This document shows, piece after piece, positions 1 to 6,125 of a DNA stretch of 16,357 nt (within the stretch, counting starts at the first letter, position 1; every line of letters begins with the position of its first letter). Under the pieces are notes generated by a model that ran no database searches, was not told the origin of the DNA, and saw nothing but the letters and a program-made list of their open reading frames with translations. A program made the position numbers and the translations under genes. Source of the DNA: Bacillota bacterium (GTDB taxonomy: Bacteria > Bacillota > Dethiobacteria > SKNC01); contig SKLX01000031.1 of the NCBI GenBank assembly GCA_007121375.1, positions 1 to 16,357 of the forward strand, read 5' to 3'.

Positions 1-143
1 GAAGTAAGAGCCAGAGGAGCGCACCATTCCTTTTTCCACCGGGCAAATAGGGGCATCATATAGGCAAAAACCAGTAATACTATCACTACTAATACAGGAG
101 AATGGTCTTGGAGTAAAGCGATTATTTGATTTATATGGCTCAT
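1..143 (-). CDS. mrpD: MrpD/MbhH-like antiporter subunit, N-terminal part cut by window edge
   Basis: An ATG at 143 opens a frame that stays open to the window edge, giving 47 codons. It begins MSHINQIIALLQDHSPVLVV and continues with a hydrophobic helix and a short basic turn (FARWKKEW). The ATG overlaps the mrpC stop in an ATGA arrangement, and AGGAGT lies upstream at usual spacing. In Mrp and Mbh operons the gene after mrpC is the large NuoL/M/N-like proton-conducting subunit MrpD (MbhH), and the helix at the N-terminus fits that. The assignment rests mostly on position in the operon, since the diagnostic core is outside the window. It is partial because of the window edge, not broken. Confidence 0.75.
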   Translation of the reverse strand, partial: MSHINQIIALLQDHSPVLVVIVLLVFAYMMPLFARWKKEWCAPLALT

Positions 144-514
144 GGTTCATTACTCCTTATCCTCATAATTTCTTCGGCATCTAAAGTGCCGTAACTTTCA
201 TATAGTTTTACTATTAAAGATAAAGCAAAAGCGGTTACACTTACTGCCACTACTATTCCTGTGAGAATTAGCACTGTAGGAAGGGGATTTATGTAAGCCT
301 GCTCAACTCCTGGTTCAATAATAGGGGCTACAGCACCATCTACATATCCTATGGAAACAAAGAAAAGAAATATTGCTGTATCCATAATGTTCATGCCAAT
401 AACTTTTTTTATTAGATTGGAATGGGTTAGTAAAGTATGAAAACCAATGATAAAAAGGATCATGGCTACTAAAAAGTATTTGTTTTCAAACAATCTCAGA
501 GCTACCTCAATCAT
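140..514 (-). CDS. mrpC: Na+/H+ antiporter subunit MrpC (NuoK-like)
   Basis: Small membrane subunit of the Mrp multisubunit cation/proton antiporter, homologous to NuoK of complex I. The 124-residue protein has three hydrophobic segments; the motifs HSNLIKKVIGMNIMDTA and NPLPTVLILTGIVVAV match the second and third helices of the MrpC/MnhC family (DPLPQALVLTAIVIG in relatives). I chose the ATG at 514 because GAGGGTGA lies five bases upstream; the in-frame GTG at 523 lies inside that ribosome binding site. The start overlaps the mrpB stop by eight bases, so translational coupling is likely. The C-terminus is a short hydrophilic acidic tail. Length is normal for the family. Confidence 0.9.
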   Translation of the reverse strand: MIEVALRLFENKYFLVAMILFIIGFHTLLTHSNLIKKVIGMNIMDTAIFLFFVSIGYVDGAVAPIIEPGVEQAYINPLPTVLILTGIVVAVSVTAFALSLIVKLYESYGTLDAEEIMRIRSNEP

Positions 515-944
515 GGGCTTCACCCTCTGTCTCTATAAGGTTATAAAACAGGGTAATTACAGTACTTGCAACCTTGAATGCAAGAGCTACTGTAATAAAA
601 ATGATAAATCCTGCACTAAAGAATTCTCCTGGAACACCGGGATAAAAACCGGCCTTCAGGTTAGTTAAAAAGTTGGTTCCGGCCAGTATTCCATAAAAAC
701 CTAACATGGCAAATATAAGGATCCCACCACACTCCAAAACTGTAGAAGCATCATGGGAAAGCTTTTTAGCCCCCCTTTCCAGGTTAAAAGACAGGGCAAA
801 AAGAATCATGCTGGAACCTAAAACTGCTCCCCCGGAAAAACTACCTCCCGGGGTTAAATGTCCATGTAAAATAATATATAACCCGTATACCTGGATAAAG
901 GGCACGAGGGTTCTGCTTATAGTTCGAACAATTAAATCTTCCAA
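507..944 (-). CDS. mrpB: Na+/H+ antiporter subunit MrpB (MnhB family)
   Basis: Membrane subunit of the Mrp antiporter. The 145-residue protein has four hydrophobic segments. The loop HGHLTPGGSFSGG at about residues 27-39 is the hallmark of the MnhB/MrpB family, with the conserved PGG and GG pairs, and a conserved Pro-Gly loop (YPGVPGEF) precedes the last helix. The start is TTG, chosen because GAGGTGA sits seven bases upstream and no ATG is near. The gene follows the MbhE-like gene by 24 bases and overlaps mrpC. In classical MrpA-type operons MrpB may be fused to the end of MrpA; here it is a free subunit, as MbhF is in Mbh hydrogenases. Confidence 0.92.
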   Translation of the reverse strand: MEDLIVRTISRTLVPFIQVYGLYIILHGHLTPGGSFSGGAVLGSSMILFALSFNLERGAKKLSHDASTVLECGGILIFAMLGFYGILAGTNFLTNLKAGFYPGVPGEFFSAGFIIFITVALAFKVASTVITLFYNLIETEGEAHD

Positions 945-968
945 CTTTTCATCACCTCATCTCTTCCA

Positions 969-1244
969 CTAGTGAGAATGGGCCTTAAGGGCTGATAAAG
1001 CAGCAGCTATAGCTACAAAGAGCACTGTTGCCTCTCCCAGGGTATCAAATGCCCGGTAATCTACAAGTATACCCCCTATAATATTCATTACACCCGTCTC
1101 TTCCGTCCCTTTTTCAATAAATCTTTCCGGCACTTCATTGTTGGTTGGATTTTCCGGGTGACCATAAAGAGGCATTTCAGCCACCGTAGCTACCAGGGTA
1201 AAACCAATTAAGGCCAAAAAAAACAAAATTATAACAAGCCTCAT
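969..1244 (-). CDS. MbhE-like subunit (C-terminal part of MrpA as separate gene)
   Basis: A 91-residue protein with one N-terminal helix, a hydrophilic acidic segment (about residues 25-50) and a second helix. The stretch NIIGGILVDYRAFDTLGEATVLF aligns by eye with the MrpA segment NVVNVILVDFRGFDTxxEITVL, which lies after the DUF4040 helices of full-length MrpA and forms the separate subunit MbhE in archaeal membrane-bound hydrogenases. The ATG shares one base with the upstream stop (TAATG) and has GGAGGG upstream, so it is coupled to the MbhD-like gene. The free-standing form marks this as a split-MrpA operon. Function is structural or ion-conducting within the antiporter; its exact role is not visible from sequence. 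Confidence 0.85.
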   Translation of the reverse strand: MRLVIILFFLALIGFTLVATVAEMPLYGHPENPTNNEVPERFIEKGTEETGVMNIIGGILVDYRAFDTLGEATVLFVAIAAALSALKAHSH

Positions 1245-1483
1245 TATTCTTCCCTCCTAGTCTTACTGATTGTAGCAATAAGGAGTAAAGTCGTTACCCC
1301 GGCTCCAATAGCCGCTTCTGTAATAGCAATATCAGGAGCCTCCAGCTGCAGCCAAATAACAGCCATAATTAAGCTATAAGCTGCATATATTATGATTGCA
1401 CTCAACAGGTCCCTGGTCCTGGCTACGGCTACGGCACAAACTATTAAAAAGCTCAGCAATAATGTATCCAATACTATACTCAT
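1244..1483 (-). CDS. MbhD-like subunit (DUF4040, part of MrpA as separate gene)
   Basis: A 79-residue membrane protein made of three hydrophobic helices. The motif LEAPDIAITEAAIGAGVTTLLL is that of the DUF4040/MbhD family; in full-length MrpA the same place usually reads PDLALTQ..VETLT. The Glu within TEAAIGAG is in the position of the family's conserved membrane acidic residue. The gene starts in an ATGA overlap with the mrpG stop, with AGGAGGGTG upstream. It stands directly before the MbhE-like gene, so together the two restore only the last part of MrpA; the large NuoL-like N-terminal module is absent here. Assigned to the Mrp/Mbh group with high confidence, less so to either subgroup. Confidence 0.87.
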   Translation of the reverse strand: MSIVLDTLLLSFLIVCAVAVARTRDLLSAIIIYAAYSLIMAVIWLQLEAPDIAITEAAIGAGVTTLLLIATISKTRREE

Positions 1484-1815
1484 GAGGAGACACCCTCCTC
1501 TTTACATTTGTCGATATAGGCACACTCTGTTGCCGTTGGAATGCCTACAGAACGAGCTGCCTTAGCAATAATATGGGCTGCGGTTGGGTTGGTAAACCAT
1601 ATAAAAAGAATCATCAAAGCAAGCTTAACACTGGCCATCGTAAATCCTTGATTAAGAATAACAGCTAACAGAACCAGTCCTGCACCTAAAGTATCACATT
1701 TAGTGGTAGCATGAAGACGGGTATAAACATCAGGTAATCGAAGCAACCCAATAACTCCAACCCCGAAAAAAAACAAACCTAGAAGAAAAATAACTATGGT
1801 TATGATATCCAGCAT
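1480..1815 (-). CDS. mrpG: Na+/H+ antiporter subunit MrpG
   Basis: A 111-residue subunit of the Mrp antiporter with three hydrophobic helices. The motif GLLRLPDVYTRLHATTKCDTLG at about residues 19-40 is diagnostic for MrpG/MnhG/MbhC, and FTNPTAAHIIAKAA before the tail is also conserved. I chose the ATG at 1815 because AGGAGG stands six bases upstream and the protein then begins MLDIITIV as in relatives; an upstream in-frame start at 1839 would overlap mrpF and lacks a binding site. The tail after the last helix carries two cysteines (CAYIDKC) not usual in the family. It begins ten bases after mrpF and overlaps the MbhD-like gene by four bases. Confidence 0.92.
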   Translation of the reverse strand: MLDIITIVIFLLGLFFFGVGVIGLLRLPDVYTRLHATTKCDTLGAGLVLLAVILNQGFTMASVKLALMILFIWFTNPTAAHIIAKAARSVGIPTATECAYIDKCKEEGVSS

Positions 1816-1825
1816 ATTAATCCTC

Positions 1826-2092
1826 CTATTCCAGGACACCCTTTTGCAGATATTTGGCTACGCCAACTGTTGCCAAAAAAGCAATTAGTGCATAAACCAG
1901 GGCTATATCTAAAAAATAATCCTTATGAAAAACGTACGAAACTAAAACCATAATAGCAACTGTTTTTGTGCCTATTACGTTAATAGAAATCACTCGATCA
2001 GCCACGGAGGGTCCTACATAAGCCCGGTAAAGGCATAAAAAAGTCGTAACAACTAAAAAAATACAGCCTCCCGTTAAAACCGTATCAACCAT
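1826..2092 (-). CDS. mrpF: Na+/H+ antiporter subunit MrpF
   Basis: An 88-residue subunit with three membrane helices. The motif GPSVADRVISINVIGTKTVA after the first helix is the MrpF/MnhF/MbhB signature (GPTxxDRVxAxNxIG in relatives), and FLDIALVYALIAFLATVG forms the conserved last helix containing the family Asp. The ATG has GGAGGGATA upstream and begins three bases after the mrpE stop. Length is typical. Role: a membrane scaffold and ion-path subunit of the Mrp/Mbh antiporter module; structural work on relatives places it next to MrpG and MrpE. Confidence 0.92.
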   Translation of the reverse strand: MVDTVLTGGCIFLVVTTFLCLYRAYVGPSVADRVISINVIGTKTVAIMVLVSYVFHKDYFLDIALVYALIAFLATVGVAKYLQKGVLE

Positions 2093-2095
2093 TTG

Positions 2096-2590
2096 TTATC
2101 CCTCCTCCATTTCCATGAGCTTGAGGGCCATATGCCAGTCTATAACCCCTTCTGCATGTTTCCGGGTCAGACCATGGACCAGGTACACGTCATCCTCCAG
2201 TTCCACCGTTAAAGTGCCGGGGGTTAAAGTTATAGAATTGGCAAAAACCACTTTAGTTAAATCATATTTTAAATTTGTCTTAAATTCGATAAATGTGGGA
2301 GATATTGGCATTTTTGGACTTAATACTATTTTCGCTACATCAATATTTGCTTCAATCATAGAAATTATAAGACTAGCTATATACTTTATTAGTCTGAAAA
2401 AATTTAACAGGGTGACTCTAGGACGTTCTTCCCCAAAAATCATAATATCTCTGCAAAAGGCAACCACCAGTATGCAAACAACCAGGCCACCTATCACCGA
2501 CTGGTAATGAAAGGTCCAGGTTATCAACAACCAAAAAACAAACAAAGCAAGGGTAGATCCTATATATGTCTTAAAATGTCCTCCATTCAT
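2096..2590 (-). CDS. mrpE: Na+/H+ antiporter subunit MrpE
   Basis: A 164-residue subunit of the Mrp antiporter, of usual length. Two or three hydrophobic segments fill the first 100 residues, followed by a cytoplasmic domain with FANSITLTPGTLTVELEDD, the MrpE/MnhE signature, and a HGL/HWL-like motif (VYLVHGL). The ATG lies nine bases after AAAGGGG; a better GGAGG inside the reading frame has no start codon at suitable spacing. MrpE opens the antiporter cluster, 34 bases after moaC, with no terminator between them, so both probably share a transcript. The order E-F-G then split A then B-C-D is the same as mbhA-H in Thermococcales. Confidence 0.92.
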   Translation of the reverse strand: MNGGHFKTYIGSTLALFVFWLLITWTFHYQSVIGGLVVCILVVAFCRDIMIFGEERPRVTLLNFFRLIKYIASLIISMIEANIDVAKIVLSPKMPISPTFIEFKTNLKYDLTKVVFANSITLTPGTLTVELEDDVYLVHGLTRKHAEGVIDWHMALKLMEMEEG

Positions 2591-2624
2591 CTTTGTAAAC
2601 CCCTTTACCCATCAAGTATACTGA

Positions 2625-3113
2625 TTACTTTTCCTTCCTGATATAGTGTCCGCTTTTTCCACCCGTCTTTTCCATTAAGTAAATCTCCGTAATTTCCATA
2701 TCCTTATCCACTGCTTTACACATATCATAGACTGTCAGGGCTGCCACAGAAACTGCTGTAAGGGCTTCCATTTCCGCCCCGGTTTTTCCCGTGGTCTTGA
2801 CCCTGCTTTTGATATGGATTACTCCTTCTTCCTCTAGTTTGAAACTCAGGTCAATGCCTGTAAGAAATAAAGGGTGACACATGGGAATAAGCCAGCCGGT
2901 CTTCTTGGCAGCCATAATCCCTGCTGTTTGGGCAACCCCTAACACGTCCCCCTTTTTTAATCCTTCCTCTTTGATTAATTTTAAGGTTTGAGGACTCATT
3001 AATACCTTGCCATAGGCCCAGGCTTCCCTTAGAGTGTCCTCTTTATCGGTAACATCAACCATCCGGGCCCGTCCTTCTTTGTTTAAATGGGTAAATTTCT
3101 CAGCAGACACCAT
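2625..3113 (-). CDS. moaC: Cyclic pyranopterin monophosphate synthase MoaC
   Basis: MoaC makes cyclic pyranopterin monophosphate from the cyclic GTP product of MoaA, the first committed steps of molybdenum (or tungsten) cofactor synthesis. The 162-residue protein matches the family over its whole length. Catalytic residues are visible: Lys53/54 in LKKGDVLGVAQTAGIMAAK, His80 in PMCHP, Glu114 and Glu116 in GAEMEA, Asp130 and Lys133 in DMCKAVD, and the KTGGKSG end motif. I prefer the ATG at 3113 (GGAG five bases upstream) over the in-frame GTG at 3119, which lies within the binding site. No other moa gene is in the window. It is the first gene after the rnf terminator and leads into mrpE. Confidence 0.95.
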   Translation of the reverse strand: MVSAEKFTHLNKEGRARMVDVTDKEDTLREAWAYGKVLMSPQTLKLIKEEGLKKGDVLGVAQTAGIMAAKKTGWLIPMCHPLFLTGIDLSFKLEEEGVIHIKSRVKTTGKTGAEMEALTAVSVAALTVYDMCKAVDKDMEITEIYLMEKTGGKSGHYIRKEK

Positions 3114-3121
3114 AATCACTC

Positions 3122-3150
3122 CATATGCAAAACATTTTAATTAATGTCAA
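3122..3150 (-). promoter_or_regulatory. candidate promoter for moaC-mrp
   Basis: A perfect TTGACA (3145-3150) is followed after 17 bases by CATATG (3122-3127), which matches TATAAT at three positions. It is the only good -35 between the rnf terminator and moaC. The expected start point falls about two bases before the moaC ATG at 3113, which would remove the GGAG binding site from the transcript and make it nearly leaderless, so either the real start lies elsewhere or the -10 choice is wrong. Confidence 0.4.
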
Positions 3151-3171
3151 GCCCTCTCCTCCAGGTGGACA

Positions 3172-3216
3172 TAAAAAACCTTATGGTGCAGGGACATCTT
3201 TTCCCTACACCATAAG
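3172..3216 (-). terminator. intrinsic terminator of the rnf operon
   Basis: Read on the minus strand, a 15-bp stem CTTATGGTGTAGGGA / TCCCTGCACCATAAG with one G-U pair and a 7-base loop is followed by GTTTTTTAT. It lies 18 bases beyond the rnfB stop and separates the rnf operon from moaC. The other strand also has a T-rich run after the stem, so it may work in both directions, though no plus-strand gene approaches it. Confidence 0.92.
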
Positions 3217-3234
3217 TTTTGTTGTTGTTTACTT

Positions 3235-4026
3235 TTATGACGGACCGAAAATAATGGGCCTGGGACATTTCTCTACACATTTAGCGCAAGAAGTACATTT
3301 TTCCGGGTCAATGGTGGCCAGCTTGCCTTTTTCCATGGTCACAGCCTCATCTTCACAGACCTTGGCACAGGCCCCACAACCGATACATCCAACCTGACAA
3401 AAAGCCTTGGTTTGCTTACCTTTATCCCTGGAATTACAAAGGACGGCGTAAGCTTCAGGGTTGTAGGTTACAAGGCTAATGACACTCCGGGGGCATAACT
3501 CTACACACTTGTTACAAGCCTTACACAGTTCCGGGTCTACCACAGGCTTATCCTTTTCCATGGTAATGGCATCGAAAGGACACACCTGGGCACAGGTGCC
3601 CAGTCCCAAGCAACCATACTGGCAGTCTTTAAAACCGCCGAAGAACTCAGATGCTGCAGTACAGTTGGGCACTCCATCATAAACAAAGCTGTCCTTAGCG
3701 GTATCGCCAAAGCCTACACATTTCACCTGGGCTATATAGGATACCCCTTCTTCCGGCTTGGGCATACCCATAATATCAGCAATATCACCGGCCACATCAG
3801 CCCCCCCAGGTATACAGGCAGCCACATCGGCTTCTCCCTTAACCACCATCTCCGCAAAGGTAGAACAACCGGCCAGGCCGCAGGCACCGCAGTTGGCTCC
3901 AGGTACAACATCTTTAATAGCTTCTACCTTGGGGTCTTCTTCCACAGCAAACTTAATGGAGGCAAAAGCAAGGGCAGCGCCGAAAACAATACCCAGTAAA
4001 GCCAAACTAATAATTGATTCAATCAT
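3235..4026 (-). CDS. rnfB: Rnf complex subunit RnfB, multi-cluster ferredoxin-type protein
   Basis: RnfB is the electron-entry subunit that accepts electrons from reduced ferredoxin in the Rnf complex. The 263-residue protein has an N-terminal membrane anchor (residues about 5-22), then the RnfB-type cluster motif C46xxC49xxxxC54 with C71. Four ferredoxin-like cysteine sets follow: C135/C139/C145/C149, C168/C171/C174/C178, C214/C217/C220/C224 and C244/C247/C250/C254. This supports five [4Fe-4S] clusters, with additional cysteines at 103, 122, 197 and 210. The ATG has GGGGAGGTGA upstream. As in clostridial operons it is the last gene of rnfCDGEAB; a strong terminator follows. Confidence 0.96.
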   Translation of the reverse strand: MIESIISLALLGIVFGAALAFASIKFAVEEDPKVEAIKDVVPGANCGACGLAGCSTFAEMVVKGEADVAACIPGGADVAGDIADIMGMPKPEEGVSYIAQVKCVGFGDTAKDSFVYDGVPNCTAASEFFGGFKDCQYGCLGLGTCAQVCPFDAITMEKDKPVVDPELCKACNKCVELCPRSVISLVTYNPEAYAVLCNSRDKGKQTKAFCQVGCIGCGACAKVCEDEAVTMEKGKLATIDPEKCTSCAKCVEKCPRPIIFGPS

Positions 4027-4083
4027 TTATAATTCACCTCCCCAGTTTTGTAAACAAAATTATGTTTTATCCAGGTAGAAGAA

Positions 4084-4656
4084 CTAGATCATCCCCTGGA
4101 ATCCCTGAAAAGCTACTGAAACAATACCGGCTACAATCATGGCCACCGCAGCACCATGGTAAAGCTTGTGAGTGTCTTCCAGTTCCAACCGTTCCCGGAT
4201 TCCCGCCAGGATAATAAGGGCTATAGCGAAACCAACAGCAGCACCAATAGAATGAACAATAGACTCAAGAATGTTGTATCCTTCATCAATATTCAAGATG
4301 GCCATCCCCAAAATGGCACAGTTGGTAGTAATCAAGGGTAAGAATATACCCAGCCCTTCATAAAGTGTAGGAGCAACTTTTCTCATAACCGTTTCCACAA
4401 ACTGAACCAGGGATGAAATAACCAGGATAAAGGCCACAGTTCTTAGATATCCCAGATCCAGGGGAAATAATATATACTCCTGAATCAGCCAGGTAATAAT
4501 AGCTGCCATAACCATAACAAAGGTCACCGCAGCACTCATTCCTACAGAAGTTTCAACTTTTTTAGAAACTCCCAGGAAAGGGCAGATACCTAAAAAGCGG
4601 GTCAATACAAAATTGTTAATGAAAATAGCTCCAAAAAGGATCGCTAAAAGTTCCAT
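4084..4656 (-). CDS. rnfA: Rnf complex membrane subunit RnfA
   Basis: RnfA is one of two related integral membrane subunits of Rnf (homologous to NqrE) that together hold a [2Fe-2S] cluster in the membrane. The 190-residue protein has about six hydrophobic helices. Both cysteines expected to bind the cluster are present in inverted-repeat motifs: GIC25PFLG near the N-terminus and TNC113AILG in the middle. The opening NNFVLTRFLG is highly conserved. GGGAGGG precedes the ATG. It sits 30 bases after rnfE and 57 bases before rnfB. Length and motifs are normal. Confidence 0.96.
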   Translation of the reverse strand: MELLAILFGAIFINNFVLTRFLGICPFLGVSKKVETSVGMSAAVTFVMVMAAIITWLIQEYILFPLDLGYLRTVAFILVISSLVQFVETVMRKVAPTLYEGLGIFLPLITTNCAILGMAILNIDEGYNILESIVHSIGAAVGFAIALIILAGIRERLELEDTHKLYHGAAVAMIVAGIVSVAFQGFQGMI

Positions 4657-4686
4657 CTTTTTATCCCTCCCATTCTAATAATTTTA

Positions 4687-5286
4687 TCAGTCAAGTTTTA
4701 ATTTCTTAGAAATGTAGTTCATTCCTGCCAGCATGAAGCCTAAACCAATAAAGGCTCCCGGAGGGGTAGCAAAAACACCAAAGGGCTCAAAGGCCTCAGG
4801 TGTAATAACCACACCAAAAATGGTGCCCGCTCCCAGGATTTCACGGATGGCTCCCAGAATGGTCAGGGCCAGAGCGAATCCCGCTCCCATACCTAAAGCA
4901 TCGGCAATAGAGGTATGAAGGGGATTCCTGGAGAAGAAGGCTTCTGCTCTTCCCAAAATCAGGCAGTTAACCACAATCAGGGGGATAAAGATTCCTAATG
5001 CATCGTGCAACTCAGGTAAAAAAGCATTCATGGTCATATCTACGATGGTAACAAAAGTAGCGATTATCACAATAAAGCAGGGAACCCTGACGCTTTTTGG
5101 TATTACACTTCTCAAAAGAGAAATAACTATGCTGGCACATAACAGAACAAAGGTAGCTGCCATCCCCATTCCGAACCCGTTGGTAGCAGTACCCGTAACT
5201 CCCAGGGCAGGACAAAGCCCCAAGAGCAGGCGTAAAACTGGCTGATCCTTAATAATTCCTTTGGAAAATTCTTTAGCCATACTCAT
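4687..5286 (-). CDS. rnfE: Rnf complex membrane subunit RnfE
   Basis: RnfE (NqrD homolog) is the inverted-topology partner of RnfA. The 199-residue protein has about six membrane helices and the paired motifs GLC25PALG and VNC108LILGR, which mirror those of RnfA and supply the other half of the intramembrane [2Fe-2S] site. Further family marks are FSKGIIKDQPVLRLLLG at the start and APPGAF-type (here TPPGAFIGLG) near the end. The ATG at 5286 has GGAGGTGA seven bases upstream; another ATG two codons in is possible. The gene starts 29 bases after rnfG. Confidence 0.96.
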   Translation of the reverse strand: MSMAKEFSKGIIKDQPVLRLLLGLCPALGVTGTATNGFGMGMAATFVLLCASIVISLLRSVIPKSVRVPCFIVIIATFVTIVDMTMNAFLPELHDALGIFIPLIVVNCLILGRAEAFFSRNPLHTSIADALGMGAGFALALTILGAIREILGAGTIFGVVITPEAFEPFGVFATPPGAFIGLGFMLAGMNYISKKLKLD

Positions 5287-5315
5287 TATCTGCTCACCTC
5301 CATCATAATCAATAT

Positions 5316-6125
5316 TTACTGGGCCAGGGCATCAAATACGGCATCCTTTATTCCAATGCTGGTCATGGTGGCACCGCTAGCTTCATCCACATCCCAGTCC
5401 TGTTCATCAATTATCATTTCAGGAATAATGTCTTTGGCCAGCTCGAAGTATTCAGGGGTTTCCGAATGCTCGATAATCTCAATGGAGGTAATCTCTCCAC
5501 CCGAGACCGTTACTTCCACCACAATATCTCCACCAAAGCCCGATCCTGTTCCTTCATATGTTCCATCTTCTACATCCGCCAGGTCCCATTCGGCTACTTC
5601 AAGACCCAGGAATTCTGCACCGATCTCATCCACGGCATTTCTCACCGCATTGGTAGCCGCCCGGCAAGTTACTGTAGAACCAGAAATATTATCAATATCC
5701 ACCTCCAGGGCAATTTCGTCATCAATGGTTTTATCATCAAACTGGGCTAACCACTCTTCATCTTCAATCACGTCACCGATACCCGGGGTTTCCGTATGCC
5801 GGTCCACATCTACCGCTAAAATTTCTCCCTCGGTATCTACGGCCACGTTCATATAGACGGGGCCTCCGTAACCTGCTGCGCTGGCGGTCATAATATAACC
5901 AATTTCTTCTCCACCTTTTTCTGCAATATAAAAGGTTTTATCATTTACTACCTTTTCTTCAAAGTTATCAGCTTCCGGCACATAATCAGCCATGGCCTCA
6001 AAAAGCTCTTCCTGTATTCTTTGTTCAATGACGGGGGTGGTAGCCCCTTCCGTCAAAGCCAGGGCTCCTGCTGCCGCTATACAGATCATAGCCAGGACAA
6101 AGGTCAACCTTGCAATATAAGCCAT
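5316..6125 (-). CDS. rnfG: Rnf complex subunit RnfG with two FMN-binding domains
   Basis: RnfG carries covalently bound FMN outside the membrane and passes electrons within Rnf. The protein has 269 residues. One membrane helix (about 5-24) is followed by the usual RnfG domain with PGIGD (114-118) and the attachment motif SGST (148-151, Thr151 the likely flavin site). A linker then leads to a second FMN-binding domain (about 187-268) beginning YEGTGSGFGG, with HSETPEY and the attachment motif SGAT (250-253, Thr253). Ordinary RnfG ends after the first domain, so this one may hold two flavins. The protein has about 61 acidic and 11 basic residues. ATG directly follows the rnfD stop (TAAATG), with GGGGAGGTGA upstream. 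Flavin transfer would need ApbE, not in the window. Confidence 0.95.
   Translation of the reverse strand: MAYIARLTFVLAMICIAAAGALALTEGATTPVIEQRIQEELFEAMADYVPEADNFEEKVVNDKTFYIAEKGGEEIGYIMTASAAGYGGPVYMNVAVDTEGEILAVDVDRHTETPGIGDVIEDEEWLAQFDDKTIDDEIALEVDIDNISGSTVTCRAATNAVRNAVDEIGAEFLGLEVAEWDLADVEDGTYEGTGSGFGGDIVVEVTVSGGEITSIEIIEHSETPEYFELAKDIIPEMIIDEQDWDVDEASGATMTSIGIKDAVFDALAQ

Noticed and set aside
447..668. Plus-strand frame over the mrpB-mrpC junction
   Set aside because: Antisense to two well-supported antiporter genes and no binding site or domain.
1..2590. Reading the cluster as a complete classical Mrp antiporter with full MrpA
   Set aside because: No NuoL-like MrpA N-terminal module is encoded in the window; only the two C-terminal fragments are present as separate genes.
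5012..5215. 67-codon minus-strand frame within rnfE
   Set aside because: Same strand but another frame inside a fully conserved rnfE; cysteine- and tyrosine-rich peptide typical of a frame shadow.
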